From an uncultured bacterium (lineage in GTDB: Bacteria; Patescibacteriota; Saccharimonadia; Saccharimonadales; CAIOMD01), in assembly GCA_903880655.1 (NCBI GenBank), contig CAIRQE010000124.1, positions 1-16,794 of the forward strand: a stretch of DNA of 16,794 bases, read 5' to 3'. Both the position numbers and the translations under genes were made by a program. The notes beneath the pieces are model-generated. The model was not told the DNA's origin. It saw nothing but the letters and a program-made list of their open reading frames with translations, and did not search any database. How positions within the stretch are numbered: the first letter of the stretch is position 1; each line of letters starts with the position of its first letter. Positions 6,568-12,924 of the stretch are shown piece after piece.

Positions 6568-6945
6568 ATGGTAACAAATTCGAAAAAAATCTTAATAGTT
6601 GAAGACGATGACAGCTTGGCTGGCATTTACGAAGTACGGTTGAGTAACGAAAGCTATTCATTAAATAGGGTAACCAACGGCGAAGATGCACTAGCTGCCG
6701 CAATTGATTTCCAGCCAGACTTAATTCTTTTAGATATTATGATGCCAAAAGTAAGCGGATTTGATGTATTGGATATTTTAAAGAACACACCCGAGACTGC
6801 AAATATTAAAATTGTCATGTTAACCGCTATGGGGCAGGATTCCGATAAAAAACGCGCAATGGAATTAGGTGCGGATGATTATCTCGTTAAGTCACAGGTT
6901 CTCATAGTTGATGTTCTCGATAGAATTAAAAAGCAATTAACATAA
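6568..6945 (+). CDS. Stand-alone response regulator receiver (REC) protein
   Basis: A 125-residue single-domain CheY-like receiver with no output domain. Canonical residues are present: the acidic pocket in VEDDD (11-15), phosphoacceptor Asp56 in LLDIMMP, Thr86 in VMLTA and Lys108 in DYLVK. The usual Pro after the Lys is Ser. It can thus be phosphorylated and must act by binding a partner. No kinase gene adjoins it. It closes the envelope cluster, 63 bp after the S41 protease, and its 3' end faces rpmA across a shared hairpin. Its partner and target are unknown. Residues near the C-terminus (VLIVDVLDRIKKQL) form the expected last helix. Confidence 0.92.
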   Translation: MVTNSKKILIVEDDDSLAGIYEVRLSNESYSLNRVTNGEDALAAAIDFQPDLILLDIMMPKVSGFDVLDILKNTPETANIKIVMLTAMGQDSDKKRAMELGADDYLVKSQVLIVDVLDRIKKQLT

Positions 6946-6972
6946 AAAAAGTCTCCCAGGGAAGGAGACTTT
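6944..6972 (-). terminator. Intrinsic terminator of rpmA, shared with the convergent receiver gene
   Basis: A 9-bp perfect stem (6948-6956 with 6964-6972) encloses a 7-nt loop. Read on the minus strand the stem AAAGTCTCC...GGAGACTTT runs into a T tract (complement of the A run 6944-6950), a textbook terminator for rpmA. On the plus strand only three T residues follow, so it would work less well for the receiver gene that ends at 6945. Confidence 0.88.
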
Positions 6973-6993
6973 AGAGTATCTAGTAAAAAAAAA

Positions 6994-7266
6994 TTATTCT
7001 ACAACTACTTCAGTTCTTCGAACTGTTTTACCTGTAAATTTACGAGACGCTCTTTGCTTGAAGGATACAATACCATCTTTTGCTGCATGAATAGTAAAAT
7101 TTCTGCTCATGAAAGTGCCGTCTCCAGCTAATTTTGTTTGACCAACTTGACGGATAATTACTTCACCAGTTCTTACTTTTTGGCCACCAAATCTCTTAAC
7201 GCCAAGTCTTTGACCTGGGCTATCATGGTTATTTTTACTGGTTCCGCCTGCTTTAACGTGTGACAT
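6994..7266 (-). CDS. rpmA: 50S ribosomal protein bL27
   Basis: bL27 sits near the peptidyl-transferase centre of the large subunit, where its flexible N-terminus reaches the tRNA. The 90-residue product starts MSHVKAGGTSKN and continues with the family core RLGVKRFGGQKV (20-31). It has no N-terminal extension of the kind cleaved in Firmicutes. The ATG (7266-7264) lies one base after the stop of the upstream methyltransferase gene, and AAGGA inside that gene's last codons provides a Shine-Dalgarno, so translation is probably coupled. The usual neighbour rplU (bL21) is absent here. The gene ends at a strong terminator. The assignment is secure. Confidence 0.95.
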   Translation of the reverse strand: MSHVKAGGTSKNNHDSPGQRLGVKRFGGQKVRTGEVIIRQVGQTKLAGDGTFMSRNFTIHAAKDGIVSFKQRASRKFTGKTVRRTEVVVE

Positions 7267-7267
7267 C

Positions 7268-8455
7268 TTATTTCCTTGTGAGTATTACTAATTCTCTTGC
7301 TACTATTTGATCTGGTCGAAAGTAGAGTAAATCTTTTGAACTTACTTTTTCTAAAGCTATTCGATTGTACCCTAAATCTGCTAATTGGTCAAGGACTGAA
7401 AGGTGTACAAATTGGTTATTTTCTGTTCGCCAAGCGGGCACTGCCAAGCATATTCGGGTACCGGAAGCTATTTGTACGGCCAAATTTTTCAGAAATTTTT
7501 TATGAAGTAAATTGACTGGCTCAATAATTTCTCTTAAAAAGTCTTTTCTTGGAATTGTTGAGAGTGGCTTACCTAGGTATGTTTCAGCCGCTACGCAATT
7601 AAACTTTTGCCAATTCGTTGAGGTTGCATCTCCTTGTTCGATGATAATTGATTGCTCGCTCCCATCGAATTTATTCTCAAGCCAATCAATATTGCCTCTA
7701 GAAAAATCCACCATCCTTTCTTCTAAGTCAGCACCTATAACGGTGGGGCAACCCATAAGTAATGCTTCTTGGAGTAAGACGCCAGTTCCACAGAAAGGGT
7801 CTAATATCTCTATCGTTTTAAGATCCGTTTGTCCAACTGCAAGATTAATGATTGTTTGGGCTAGTTTTGGCGGTAGCATACCTACGAAGGCGTCTCTGAA
7901 TGGCCTCGCTTGATCTCTTGCTGTGTAAGCTTCGATATCTTGTTCTTGATACGTTTTTGCTATCAAGATGCTGTCTTTTTTTCGTACGAGAACGATCTCA
8001 AGGCCTTTCGTATTGTCGGTTAAGTTATTGTGTATTACTTGCGCCGTTGAAATGGCCTCATGCTTATTAGGAATAATTCGTATCGAAAAGCCTTCTTTTT
8101 TAAGATTCTTTTTCATGGTCAGGGTTAGCCTAGTTAGCTCGCTCGTATTCATGCCAATTCCGTAAGAGCTTATGGCGAGATTAAACTTGGAAGATACAGC
8201 ATTATCCTTTAGATGTTTGCTCGTAACTTCAGCAAGCGGAAAATCTATTTCTTTCATTTGTGAGAGTGGAATCTCATCTATGATCTCTGCTATTTTAACC
8301 ACTGAACCGAGTCTATTTAAATTAAAGGATTCGATAGGCAGGTCAGAAGCTACAAATCTATCCCATATAAAAGTTAAATGGTCAGCGCCGTACACCGATT
8401 CAAGCTCAGCAATGCCAAGGTTGGGTTGTCTTCCCAAGAAAAGTAATGATTTCAT
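7268..8455 (-). CDS. TRM11-like SAM-dependent RNA methyltransferase with unusual motif IV
   Basis: A 395-residue protein of the Trm11/Trm-G10 class (tRNA guanosine N2-methyltransferases). The N-terminal half (about 1-170) has the length and position of the THUMP-containing RNA-binding part, and the C-terminal half is a Rossmann methyltransferase. The linking motif YTARDQARPFRDAF (177-190) and SAM motif I DPFCGTG (219-225) are clear. Motif IV, usually (D/N)PPY, reads AETYLG (290-295), so the catalytic loop differs from the textbook form. Substrate could be tRNA or rRNA; the sequence does not decide. The ATG at 8455 is supported by a TATAAT box 9 nt upstream on the minus strand. It forms a two-gene operon with rpmA. 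Confidence 0.8.
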   Translation of the reverse strand: MKSLLFLGRQPNLGIAELESVYGADHLTFIWDRFVASDLPIESFNLNRLGSVVKIAEIIDEIPLSQMKEIDFPLAEVTSKHLKDNAVSSKFNLAISSYGIGMNTSELTRLTLTMKKNLKKEGFSIRIIPNKHEAISTAQVIHNNLTDNTKGLEIVLVRKKDSILIAKTYQEQDIEAYTARDQARPFRDAFVGMLPPKLAQTIINLAVGQTDLKTIEILDPFCGTGVLLQEALLMGCPTVIGADLEERMVDFSRGNIDWLENKFDGSEQSIIIEQGDATSTNWQKFNCVAAETYLGKPLSTIPRKDFLREIIEPVNLLHKKFLKNLAVQIASGTRICLAVPAWRTENNQFVHLSVLDQLADLGYNRIALEKVSSKDLLYFRPDQIVARELVILTRK

Positions 8456-8464
8456 GTTTAAATG

Positions 8465-8470
8465 ATTATA
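8465..8470 (-). promoter_or_regulatory. -10 box of the methyltransferase-rpmA operon
   Basis: On the minus strand this hexamer is a perfect TATAAT, and the ATG (8455) begins 9 nt downstream, again predicting a leaderless or nearly leaderless mRNA. TTGGAC (complement of 8490-8495) is a weak -35 candidate at 19-bp spacing. Confidence 0.55.
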
Positions 8471-8481
8471 ACTGGATAAGG

Positions 8482-8487
8482 TATACT
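8482..8487 (+). promoter_or_regulatory. -10 box of the flippase-like gene (divergent promoter)
   Basis: TATACT (5 of 6) ends 13 nt before the ATG at 8501. No clear -35 is seen. The 45-bp gap 8456-8500 therefore holds two opposite promoters whose polymerase footprints would overlap. Confidence 0.45.
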
Positions 8488-8500
8488 AAGTCCAAGCAAT

Positions 8501-9571
8501 ATGTTTAGTAATAGATTGAAATTGATTGTAAATATTATTACCTTCGTGGTCTTCGGGGTTATTATTTATACTTCTTGGCCGCAAATAACAAGTGGCTTTA
8601 GGGAGATGAGTGGCGCTAAAGCTTCAATAATTCTACTTATGGTTCCATTGCAGCTATTCAATTTTTACTCTATTGCAGAACTGTATAGAAGTTATTTTAA
8701 ACAAACTGGCGAAACCTTATCGCGAAAGTCTATGTATCGAGTTGCTCTTGAGCTTAATTTTGTTAATCATGTCTTTCCGAGCGGGGGAGTCGCAGGATTC
8801 TCTTACTTGTCATTACGATTAAGGCGATATGGAATTACTGCATCACGATCTACGCTGGCGCAAGTTATGCGCTTTGCGCTAACTTTCATCTCTTTCCTTA
8901 TAATTTTATTTATAGGAATGTTTTTACTTAGTTTTGGAAGTGGCAAAAGTCATAGTAGTGTTGCGCTTTTCATCGGTCTTTCGATTACATTCCTTACACT
9001 TTTTGGAGTACTAATTGGAATCTATATCATTAGTGATAAAAATAGGATTAAGGCATTCACAGCTTTTCTGCCGAGAATCCTAAATAGTATTCTTCGACCA
9101 TTTAAAAAGGGTAGAAATACTATAGATTTATCCAAATTAGAACGATTGTTCGAAGACCTCAATAAGGACTATTCGTTAATAGCTAAAGATTGGCGAACAC
9201 TAAAAATACCTTTTTTCTGGTCTTTTATGATGAACCTTTCTGAAGTTGGTACTGTTTATCTTGCGTATGTTGCCCTTGGACATCTCGTTAATCCCGGAGC
9301 AATTATTCTAGCTTATGCTGTCGCAAGCTTCGCAGGGTTAGTATCTATTCTTCCGGGAGGCATTGGTGTATACGAAGCTTTAATGACAGCCACACTTACT
9401 GGAGCAGGTGTACCTAAGGCACTCGCACTTTCCGCGACGCTAATCTATAGGATATTAACAATGGTACTTTTTCTGCCGGTAGGCTTTATATATTACCAAA
9501 TAGCTTTAAGGAAAGGGCATGCTGAGGCCCCAAATCGTGATGCAACCCGAGCTGATTTTATCCCCAAGTGA
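8501..9571 (+). CDS. Lysylphosphatidylglycerol-synthase-type (UPF0104/YbhN) integral membrane protein
   Basis: A 356-residue polytopic protein with about eight hydrophobic segments, among them about 9-25, 42-60, 122-146, 154-178, 238-258 and 264-286. It shows two family signatures, NHVFPSGG (89-96) and LPGGIGVYE (284-292). These occur in the flippase-like membrane domain of MprF and in stand-alone YbhN/AglD-like proteins; the soluble aminoacyl-transferase domain of MprF is missing. A role in moving lipids or lipid-linked sugars across the membrane is inferred only from the family. It ends with TGA, the only TGA stop among the complete genes here, and its 3' end overlaps xseA by 53 bp. The ATG is placed by the -10 box 13 nt upstream. 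Confidence 0.85.
   Translation: MFSNRLKLIVNIITFVVFGVIIYTSWPQITSGFREMSGAKASIILLMVPLQLFNFYSIAELYRSYFKQTGETLSRKSMYRVALELNFVNHVFPSGGVAGFSYLSLRLRRYGITASRSTLAQVMRFALTFISFLIILFIGMFLLSFGSGKSHSSVALFIGLSITFLTLFGVLIGIYIISDKNRIKAFTAFLPRILNSILRPFKKGRNTIDLSKLERLFEDLNKDYSLIAKDWRTLKIPFFWSFMMNLSEVGTVYLAYVALGHLVNPGAIILAYAVASFAGLVSILPGGIGVYEALMTATLTGAGVPKALALSATLIYRILTMVLFLPVGFIYYQIALRKGHAEAPNRDATRADFIPK
9508..9517 (+). promoter_or_regulatory. Shine-Dalgarno that fixes the xseA start
   Basis: AAGGAAAGGG lies directly before the ATG at 9519 and inside the upstream gene. It favours 9519 over the in-frame ATG at 9540, which has no comparable purine run. Confidence 0.6.
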
Positions 9572-10667
9572 TTTTGTAGCAATTACAAATCAAACGCTAG
9601 AATATGCACTGGGCATAGTTTGTATTGAAGGTGAAATCGCTAATTTTAGGATTAGTAAAAATAAATGGCTCTATTTTGATGTAATTGATGAGGAATCTAA
9701 GGTAAGTTTTTTTGGAACGATTTATCATTTACCAGGACCGCTCGAGAATGGGATGGTGGTTAAAGTTGCAGGAAGACCTCATCTTCATAACAAATTTGGT
9801 TTTTCGATAAGTGTGCAAACTATTACGCCGAGCGGTGAAGGAAGTATTAAGAAACTACTTGATGCGTTGAGACTAAAGCTAGAGCGCGAAGGTTTATTCG
9901 AAATGGAGCGCAAGCGCCCAATTAAATATCCGCCCAAAAGAATTGGGCTCATCACCTCGCTCCAATCGGCCGCCTACGCAGATTTCATAAAAATATTAAA
10001 TGCTCGGTGGCCATTTTTAACCGCAGAAGTGTACAACGTATTAGTGCAAGGAGATGGAGCTCCGTCTGAAATAGTGCAGGCAATCGAATACTTTAATACA
10101 ATTACCTACGACATCGATGCGCTGGTTATTATTAGGGGAGGTGGATCCGATGATGATCTAAGTGCTTTTAACGACGAAAGGGTTGTAAGGAAAATTGCAG
10201 GAAGCAGAATTCCGACTCTTGTGGCGATTGGACACGAAATTAACTTGAGCCTGGGGGAGCTTGTCGCGGATATACGAGCCTCAACACCCAGCAATGCTGC
10301 TGAACTAATGGTTCCCGACCTTCCGTTTGAGCGTAAGTACCTACAGCAATCCAAGGCATTACTTGTAGAATATTTGAATAAGCCAATAAAGGCTGAAGAG
10401 AATCAGCTCGAGCATGCCAAGCTTAGCTTAAAGCGAAACTTACAAATGATATTTGACACAGAAAAACAAAAAATTGAAAATTTCAAGGAACTGCTAATTG
10501 CGTATAACCCAAACAACGTACTCAAGCGTGGCTATAGTTTACTTAGAAAAGAAGGGAGGATTATAAAGATAGCATCAATAAAGGTGAACGATATAATTAC
10601 AATCACTACGCAGCACATTGATTTAGAGGCACAAATAGTATCAGTAAATAAGAATGGAAAGAATTAA
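9519..10667 (+). CDS. xseA: Exodeoxyribonuclease VII large subunit
   Basis: The catalytic subunit of ExoVII, which degrades single-stranded DNA from both ends during repair. At 382 residues it is shorter than E. coli XseA (about 456), mainly in the coiled-coil C-terminal part. Order: OB-fold DNA-binding domain (about 12-105), central catalytic domain (about 135-265), helical region (about 275-330) and a C-terminal tail with the motif VLKRGYSL (334-341). Seen in the core are Asp155, Arg206 in IRGGGS and His239 in IGHE. The acidic residue of the usual GHExD motif is Asn242 (GHEIN), a possible loss of a catalytic residue. ADIRASTPSNAAE (250-262) is conserved. It overlaps the upstream gene by 53 bp, and xseB follows after 2 bp. 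Confidence 0.93.
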   Translation: MLRPQIVMQPELILSPSDFVAITNQTLEYALGIVCIEGEIANFRISKNKWLYFDVIDEESKVSFFGTIYHLPGPLENGMVVKVAGRPHLHNKFGFSISVQTITPSGEGSIKKLLDALRLKLEREGLFEMERKRPIKYPPKRIGLITSLQSAAYADFIKILNARWPFLTAEVYNVLVQGDGAPSEIVQAIEYFNTITYDIDALVIIRGGGSDDDLSAFNDERVVRKIAGSRIPTLVAIGHEINLSLGELVADIRASTPSNAAELMVPDLPFERKYLQQSKALLVEYLNKPIKAEENQLEHAKLSLKRNLQMIFDTEKQKIENFKELLIAYNPNNVLKRGYSLLRKEGRIIKIASIKVNDIITITTQHIDLEAQIVSVNKNGKN

Positions 10668-10669
10668 TT

Positions 10670-10873
10670 ATGACTAATGAAAATTTTGATTACTCAGAAA
10701 AAAAACAAGAGCTAGAACAGGTAATGCGGTGGTTTGAGGGCAACGAGGTATCGATAGAGGAATCAATTGAAAAATACGAAGAAGCAAAAAAAATTATAAA
10801 TGAGCTCGAAGGGTATCTTGCCAAAAAGAAAAAGTCCATCGATTTAGTCATTAAAAATGGAGATAATTCGTAA
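10670..10873 (+). CDS. xseB: Exodeoxyribonuclease VII small subunit
   Basis: A 67-residue, all-helical, highly charged protein typical of XseB. Several small subunits wrap around the coiled coil of XseA to form ExoVII. The pattern of a helix ending in WFEGNEVSIEESIEKYEEA (21-39) matches the family hallmark FE..L..LE..V..LE...L.LEESL..YE. It starts 2 bp after the xseA stop, with a weak GGAAAG upstream, so the subunits are made from one message. Its stop directly touches the GTG of the next gene. Confidence 0.9.
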   Translation: MTNENFDYSEKKQELEQVMRWFEGNEVSIEESIEKYEEAKKIINELEGYLAKKKKSIDLVIKNGDNS

Positions 10874-11356
10874 GTGTTATCGGTTTTCTTATTAATTCTA
10901 TTTGTTAGTTTTTCGGTGGTTATATTTTTTGGAGCTCCCTATCTACCAACTTTAAAGAAAGAGAAGATAGAAGCAATCGCATTACTGGACTTACGAAAGG
11001 GAGAGCTTTTTCTTGAGCTCGGCTCTGGGGATGGAAGAATGCTTAAAGCTATGGCCAAAAATCAAGTATTTTGTATTGGCTATGAGCTCAACCCTCTATT
11101 AGTTTTGATTTCAAAAGTTATCTGTTGGAGGCAAAGGGAATACATTACTATAAAATGGGCTAATTTTTGGAACGAAAAGCTTCCAAATGCCGACGGTATC
11201 TATGTATTTTTACTAGATAAATACATGGAAAAACTAAATTCTAAAATATTCAAACAAAAAAATAGCCATCCAATTAAACTTGTAAGTTACGCATTCGAGA
11301 TACCCAAAAAAAAATACGAGAAGAAAAAAGGTCCTCTTTATCTGTACAAGTATTAA
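10874..11356 (+). CDS. Small membrane-anchored SAM methyltransferase, FAM173/ATPSCKMT-like
   Basis: A 160-residue protein with an N-terminal hydrophobic helix (about 2-22) and a minimal Rossmann methyltransferase. SAM motif I reads LELGSGDGR (47-55), and YELNP (70-74) is the acidic loop at the end of strand 2. VSYAFEIP (137-144) resembles the late-strand motif of FAM173-type lysine methyltransferases, whose human members modify ATP synthase c subunit and ANT. The bacterial substrate is unknown. Translation begins at GTG directly after the xseB TAA, with GGAG 11 nt upstream. No ATG fits the conserved N-terminus, since the next Met codon lies inside the SAM motif region. Confidence 0.72.
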   Translation: MLSVFLLILFVSFSVVIFFGAPYLPTLKKEKIEAIALLDLRKGELFLELGSGDGRMLKAMAKNQVFCIGYELNPLLVLISKVICWRQREYITIKWANFWNEKLPNADGIYVFLLDKYMEKLNSKIFKQKNSHPIKLVSYAFEIPKKKYEKKKGPLYLYKY

Positions 11357-11373
11357 TATTAAAAATAATACTT
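11348..11373. repeat. AT-rich inverted repeat between two genes
   Basis: AAGTATTA (11348-11355) pairs perfectly with TAATACTT (11366-11373) around a 10-nt loop. The left arm contains the end of the upstream gene. No U tract follows, so it is a weak terminator candidate at best; it could also be an operator for the next gene, whose ATG is 8 nt downstream. Confidence 0.35.
11365..11370 (+). promoter_or_regulatory. Possible -10 box of the membrane-anchored unknown gene
   Basis: AATAAT (5 of 6) lies 11 nt before the ATG at 11382, the same spacing as at other unit heads, and overlaps the right arm of the inverted repeat. No -35 is recognised, so the call is weak in such AT-rich DNA. Confidence 0.3.
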
Positions 11374-11381
11374 AAAAAGTT

Positions 11382-12161
11382 ATGCCAAATTATGGTAGCA
11401 TAAGAATAATGGAACCAGATTTAGAACCAACAGGCATAGCTAAAAAACCGTACGTGCCGCCAATTACGCAAAATATCCCACCAAATGGCCCTCTTCTTCC
11501 TGTTAAAAAAAATAATACACTTTCTATAGTCATCTACTTGGTTCTCGGGGTCATTATTGTAGGATTATTGATTTTTGGATTAATGTCATTCACTAAAATG
11601 AATAAATATAAAAATAATGTTGATTCGTTAATTAATACCGCCGTTGGTGTAGCAGTACAGAAAACTCAGGCAGCTGATGATACGAAATATCAAAATGAGG
11701 CTAAATCACCCAATAAAACGTACCTCTCTCCGTCTGCATCTGGTTCAGTAAAGATTGTTTACCCCAAAACGTGGAGTGCCTATATTGTTGAATCACAGCA
11801 AAACGCTAACCCCGTAAACGCATATTTTTATCCTAATTTCGTTCCTGACGTAGCCAACCAAGCAAATATCTTCAGCCTGCGAATGCAAGTACTTAATGTT
11901 CCTTACGCGCAAACCATGGACCAATTTACTGGACAACTATCAGGCGGTGAAATTAAGATCGCAGCTTTTATCCCTAAAAATGTTCCATCAGTTACTGGTT
12001 CATTGATTACTGGCGCCATTGATCCGGCTCAACCAACAGCAACCGGTACTATGGTAGTGCTTCCTCTCAGAGACAAAACAATTGAAATTTGGTCCGAGAA
12101 CGCTGCAGCCTTAGAGGATTTTAACGCTACCGTGCTCCCCAATCTTACATTTACTCCATAA
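11382..12161 (+). CDS. Single-pass membrane protein of unknown function
   Basis: The family is not recognised. The 259 residues have a Pro-rich cytoplasmic N-terminus (about 14-42), one membrane helix (about 47-70), a polar linker, and a probable outside domain (about 120-259). This domain begins VKIVYPKTWSAYIVE (123-137) and is rich in beta-strand-like segments; the YPKTWSAY pattern is reminiscent of PsbP/MOG1-like folds, but this is weak. The protein ends in a Pro-containing tail. Orientation with the C-terminus outside follows from Lys residues before the helix (42-43). An in-frame ATG at 11409 is an alternative start. It follows the xseAB unit by 25 bp and may have its own weak promoter. 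It is probably an envelope lipid- or protein-interacting factor, but no function can be assigned. Confidence 0.7.
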   Translation: MPNYGSIRIMEPDLEPTGIAKKPYVPPITQNIPPNGPLLPVKKNNTLSIVIYLVLGVIIVGLLIFGLMSFTKMNKYKNNVDSLINTAVGVAVQKTQAADDTKYQNEAKSPNKTYLSPSASGSVKIVYPKTWSAYIVESQQNANPVNAYFYPNFVPDVANQANIFSLRMQVLNVPYAQTMDQFTGQLSGGEIKIAAFIPKNVPSVTGSLITGAIDPAQPTATGTMVVLPLRDKTIEIWSENAAALEDFNATVLPNLTFTP

Positions 12162-12166
12162 GCGCA

Positions 12167-12175
12167 TGCTATAAT
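12167..12175 (+). promoter_or_regulatory. Extended -10 promoter of the kinase-like/receiver/recO unit
   Basis: TGCTATAAT is a perfect extended -10. The ATG at 12222 is 46 nt away, so this unit would have a leader of about 40 nt, unlike its neighbours. A second candidate, GATAAT (12204-12209), ends 12 nt before the ATG and would again give a near-leaderless transcript. Confidence 0.5.
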
Positions 12176-12221
12176 CTGTATAGATAGGGGTTATTGAGGT
12201 TTAGATAATCTATTAGATTTT

Positions 12222-12914
12222 ATGTTGGCAAAACATTTAGAAAAAGATAATAACGTGTCGCTACTGCTATATGATTTGCAGATGCGTTTTTTGCAAATCA
12301 AAGCAATCGCAGAATCGAATCCTCTTGATAAATCAGCGCAACAGGAAACCGTATTGCTTTCAAGAAATGCGCTGATGATGATTGATCATGCAATTTTTGC
12401 CATGAATACACTTCAATCAGAATTGCCACTGACAAGCGTTTCTGCATCTGCACTCGCGCAGGATGTAGCCCATGATCTTCATAAGTTAGCGCAAGCATAT
12501 AATGTTGAGATTGAGCTAGATACATCAAAAAAATTGGAGCCAATTTATGCTAATGAGGCAGCGGTTAAAGGGGCTTTATTCGGGCTTGCATCAAGCCTTA
12601 TAGCTGCTCAGCAAGATAGCACCAAGAGAACTCGATTCGTGATTGCTGCCCAACAGACGGCACCTAACTTTCAAAGAATTGGCGTCTATTCTACTGATAG
12701 TTATATTCAGAAAGAATCCATTAGAAAGATTAGTCAATTAAGCGCAGCAGCTCGTGCTTCTGCTCCTAAGGATATGTATAATTCAGCAATCGGTCTTTTG
12801 ATATCAAATCATTTAGTTGAAGCACTCGGAAGTGAATTAAAGAATTTTACACACAAAAAACAAAAGGGGATTGGATTTTATTTACCACTATCCGGACAAT
12901 TAACATTTCTGTAA
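12222..12914 (+). CDS. Degenerate histidine-kinase-like protein (probable pseudokinase)
   Basis: A 230-residue soluble protein that resembles the dimerisation plus ATPase core of histidine kinases. An N-terminal helical pair (about 12-64) is in the DHp position, then LAQDVAHDLHKLAQAYNVEI (78-97) and a HATPase-like region (about 98-225) ending IGFYLPLSG (217-225), like the final strand of HATPase_c domains. Catalytic residues seem lost: the H-box position reads LLYDLQMRF (15-23) with no His followed by Glu/Asp, and the N-box NxxxN is replaced by GLASS (121-125). No clear G1 motif is seen. The next gene, 10 bp on, encodes a receiver with Glu at the phosphorylation site, so the pair may work by binding rather than phosphotransfer. 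The kinase relation is inferred by eye. Confidence 0.55.
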   Translation: MLAKHLEKDNNVSLLLYDLQMRFLQIKAIAESNPLDKSAQQETVLLSRNALMMIDHAIFAMNTLQSELPLTSVSASALAQDVAHDLHKLAQAYNVEIELDTSKKLEPIYANEAAVKGALFGLASSLIAAQQDSTKRTRFVIAAQQTAPNFQRIGVYSTDSYIQKESIRKISQLSAAARASAPKDMYNSAIGLLISNHLVEALGSELKNFTHKKQKGIGFYLPLSGQLTFL

Positions 12915-12924
12915 TTATTTTAAT

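Noticed and set aside
7297..8465. Several plus-strand open frames opposite the methyltransferase
   Set aside because: They lie antisense to a protein with clear SAM and linker motifs, have no family features and no start signals; the same holds for the other antisense frames in this window.
9569..9571. TGA read as Gly or Trp (recoding) at the end of the flippase-like gene
   Set aside because: The family length is complete at this point, the following sequence is xseA in another frame, and an intact RF2 gene is present.
12202..12212. Short near-palindrome TAGATAATCTA before the kinase-like gene
   Set aside because: The arms are only 5 nt, and the sequence overlaps a possible -10 box; there is not enough to call an operator.
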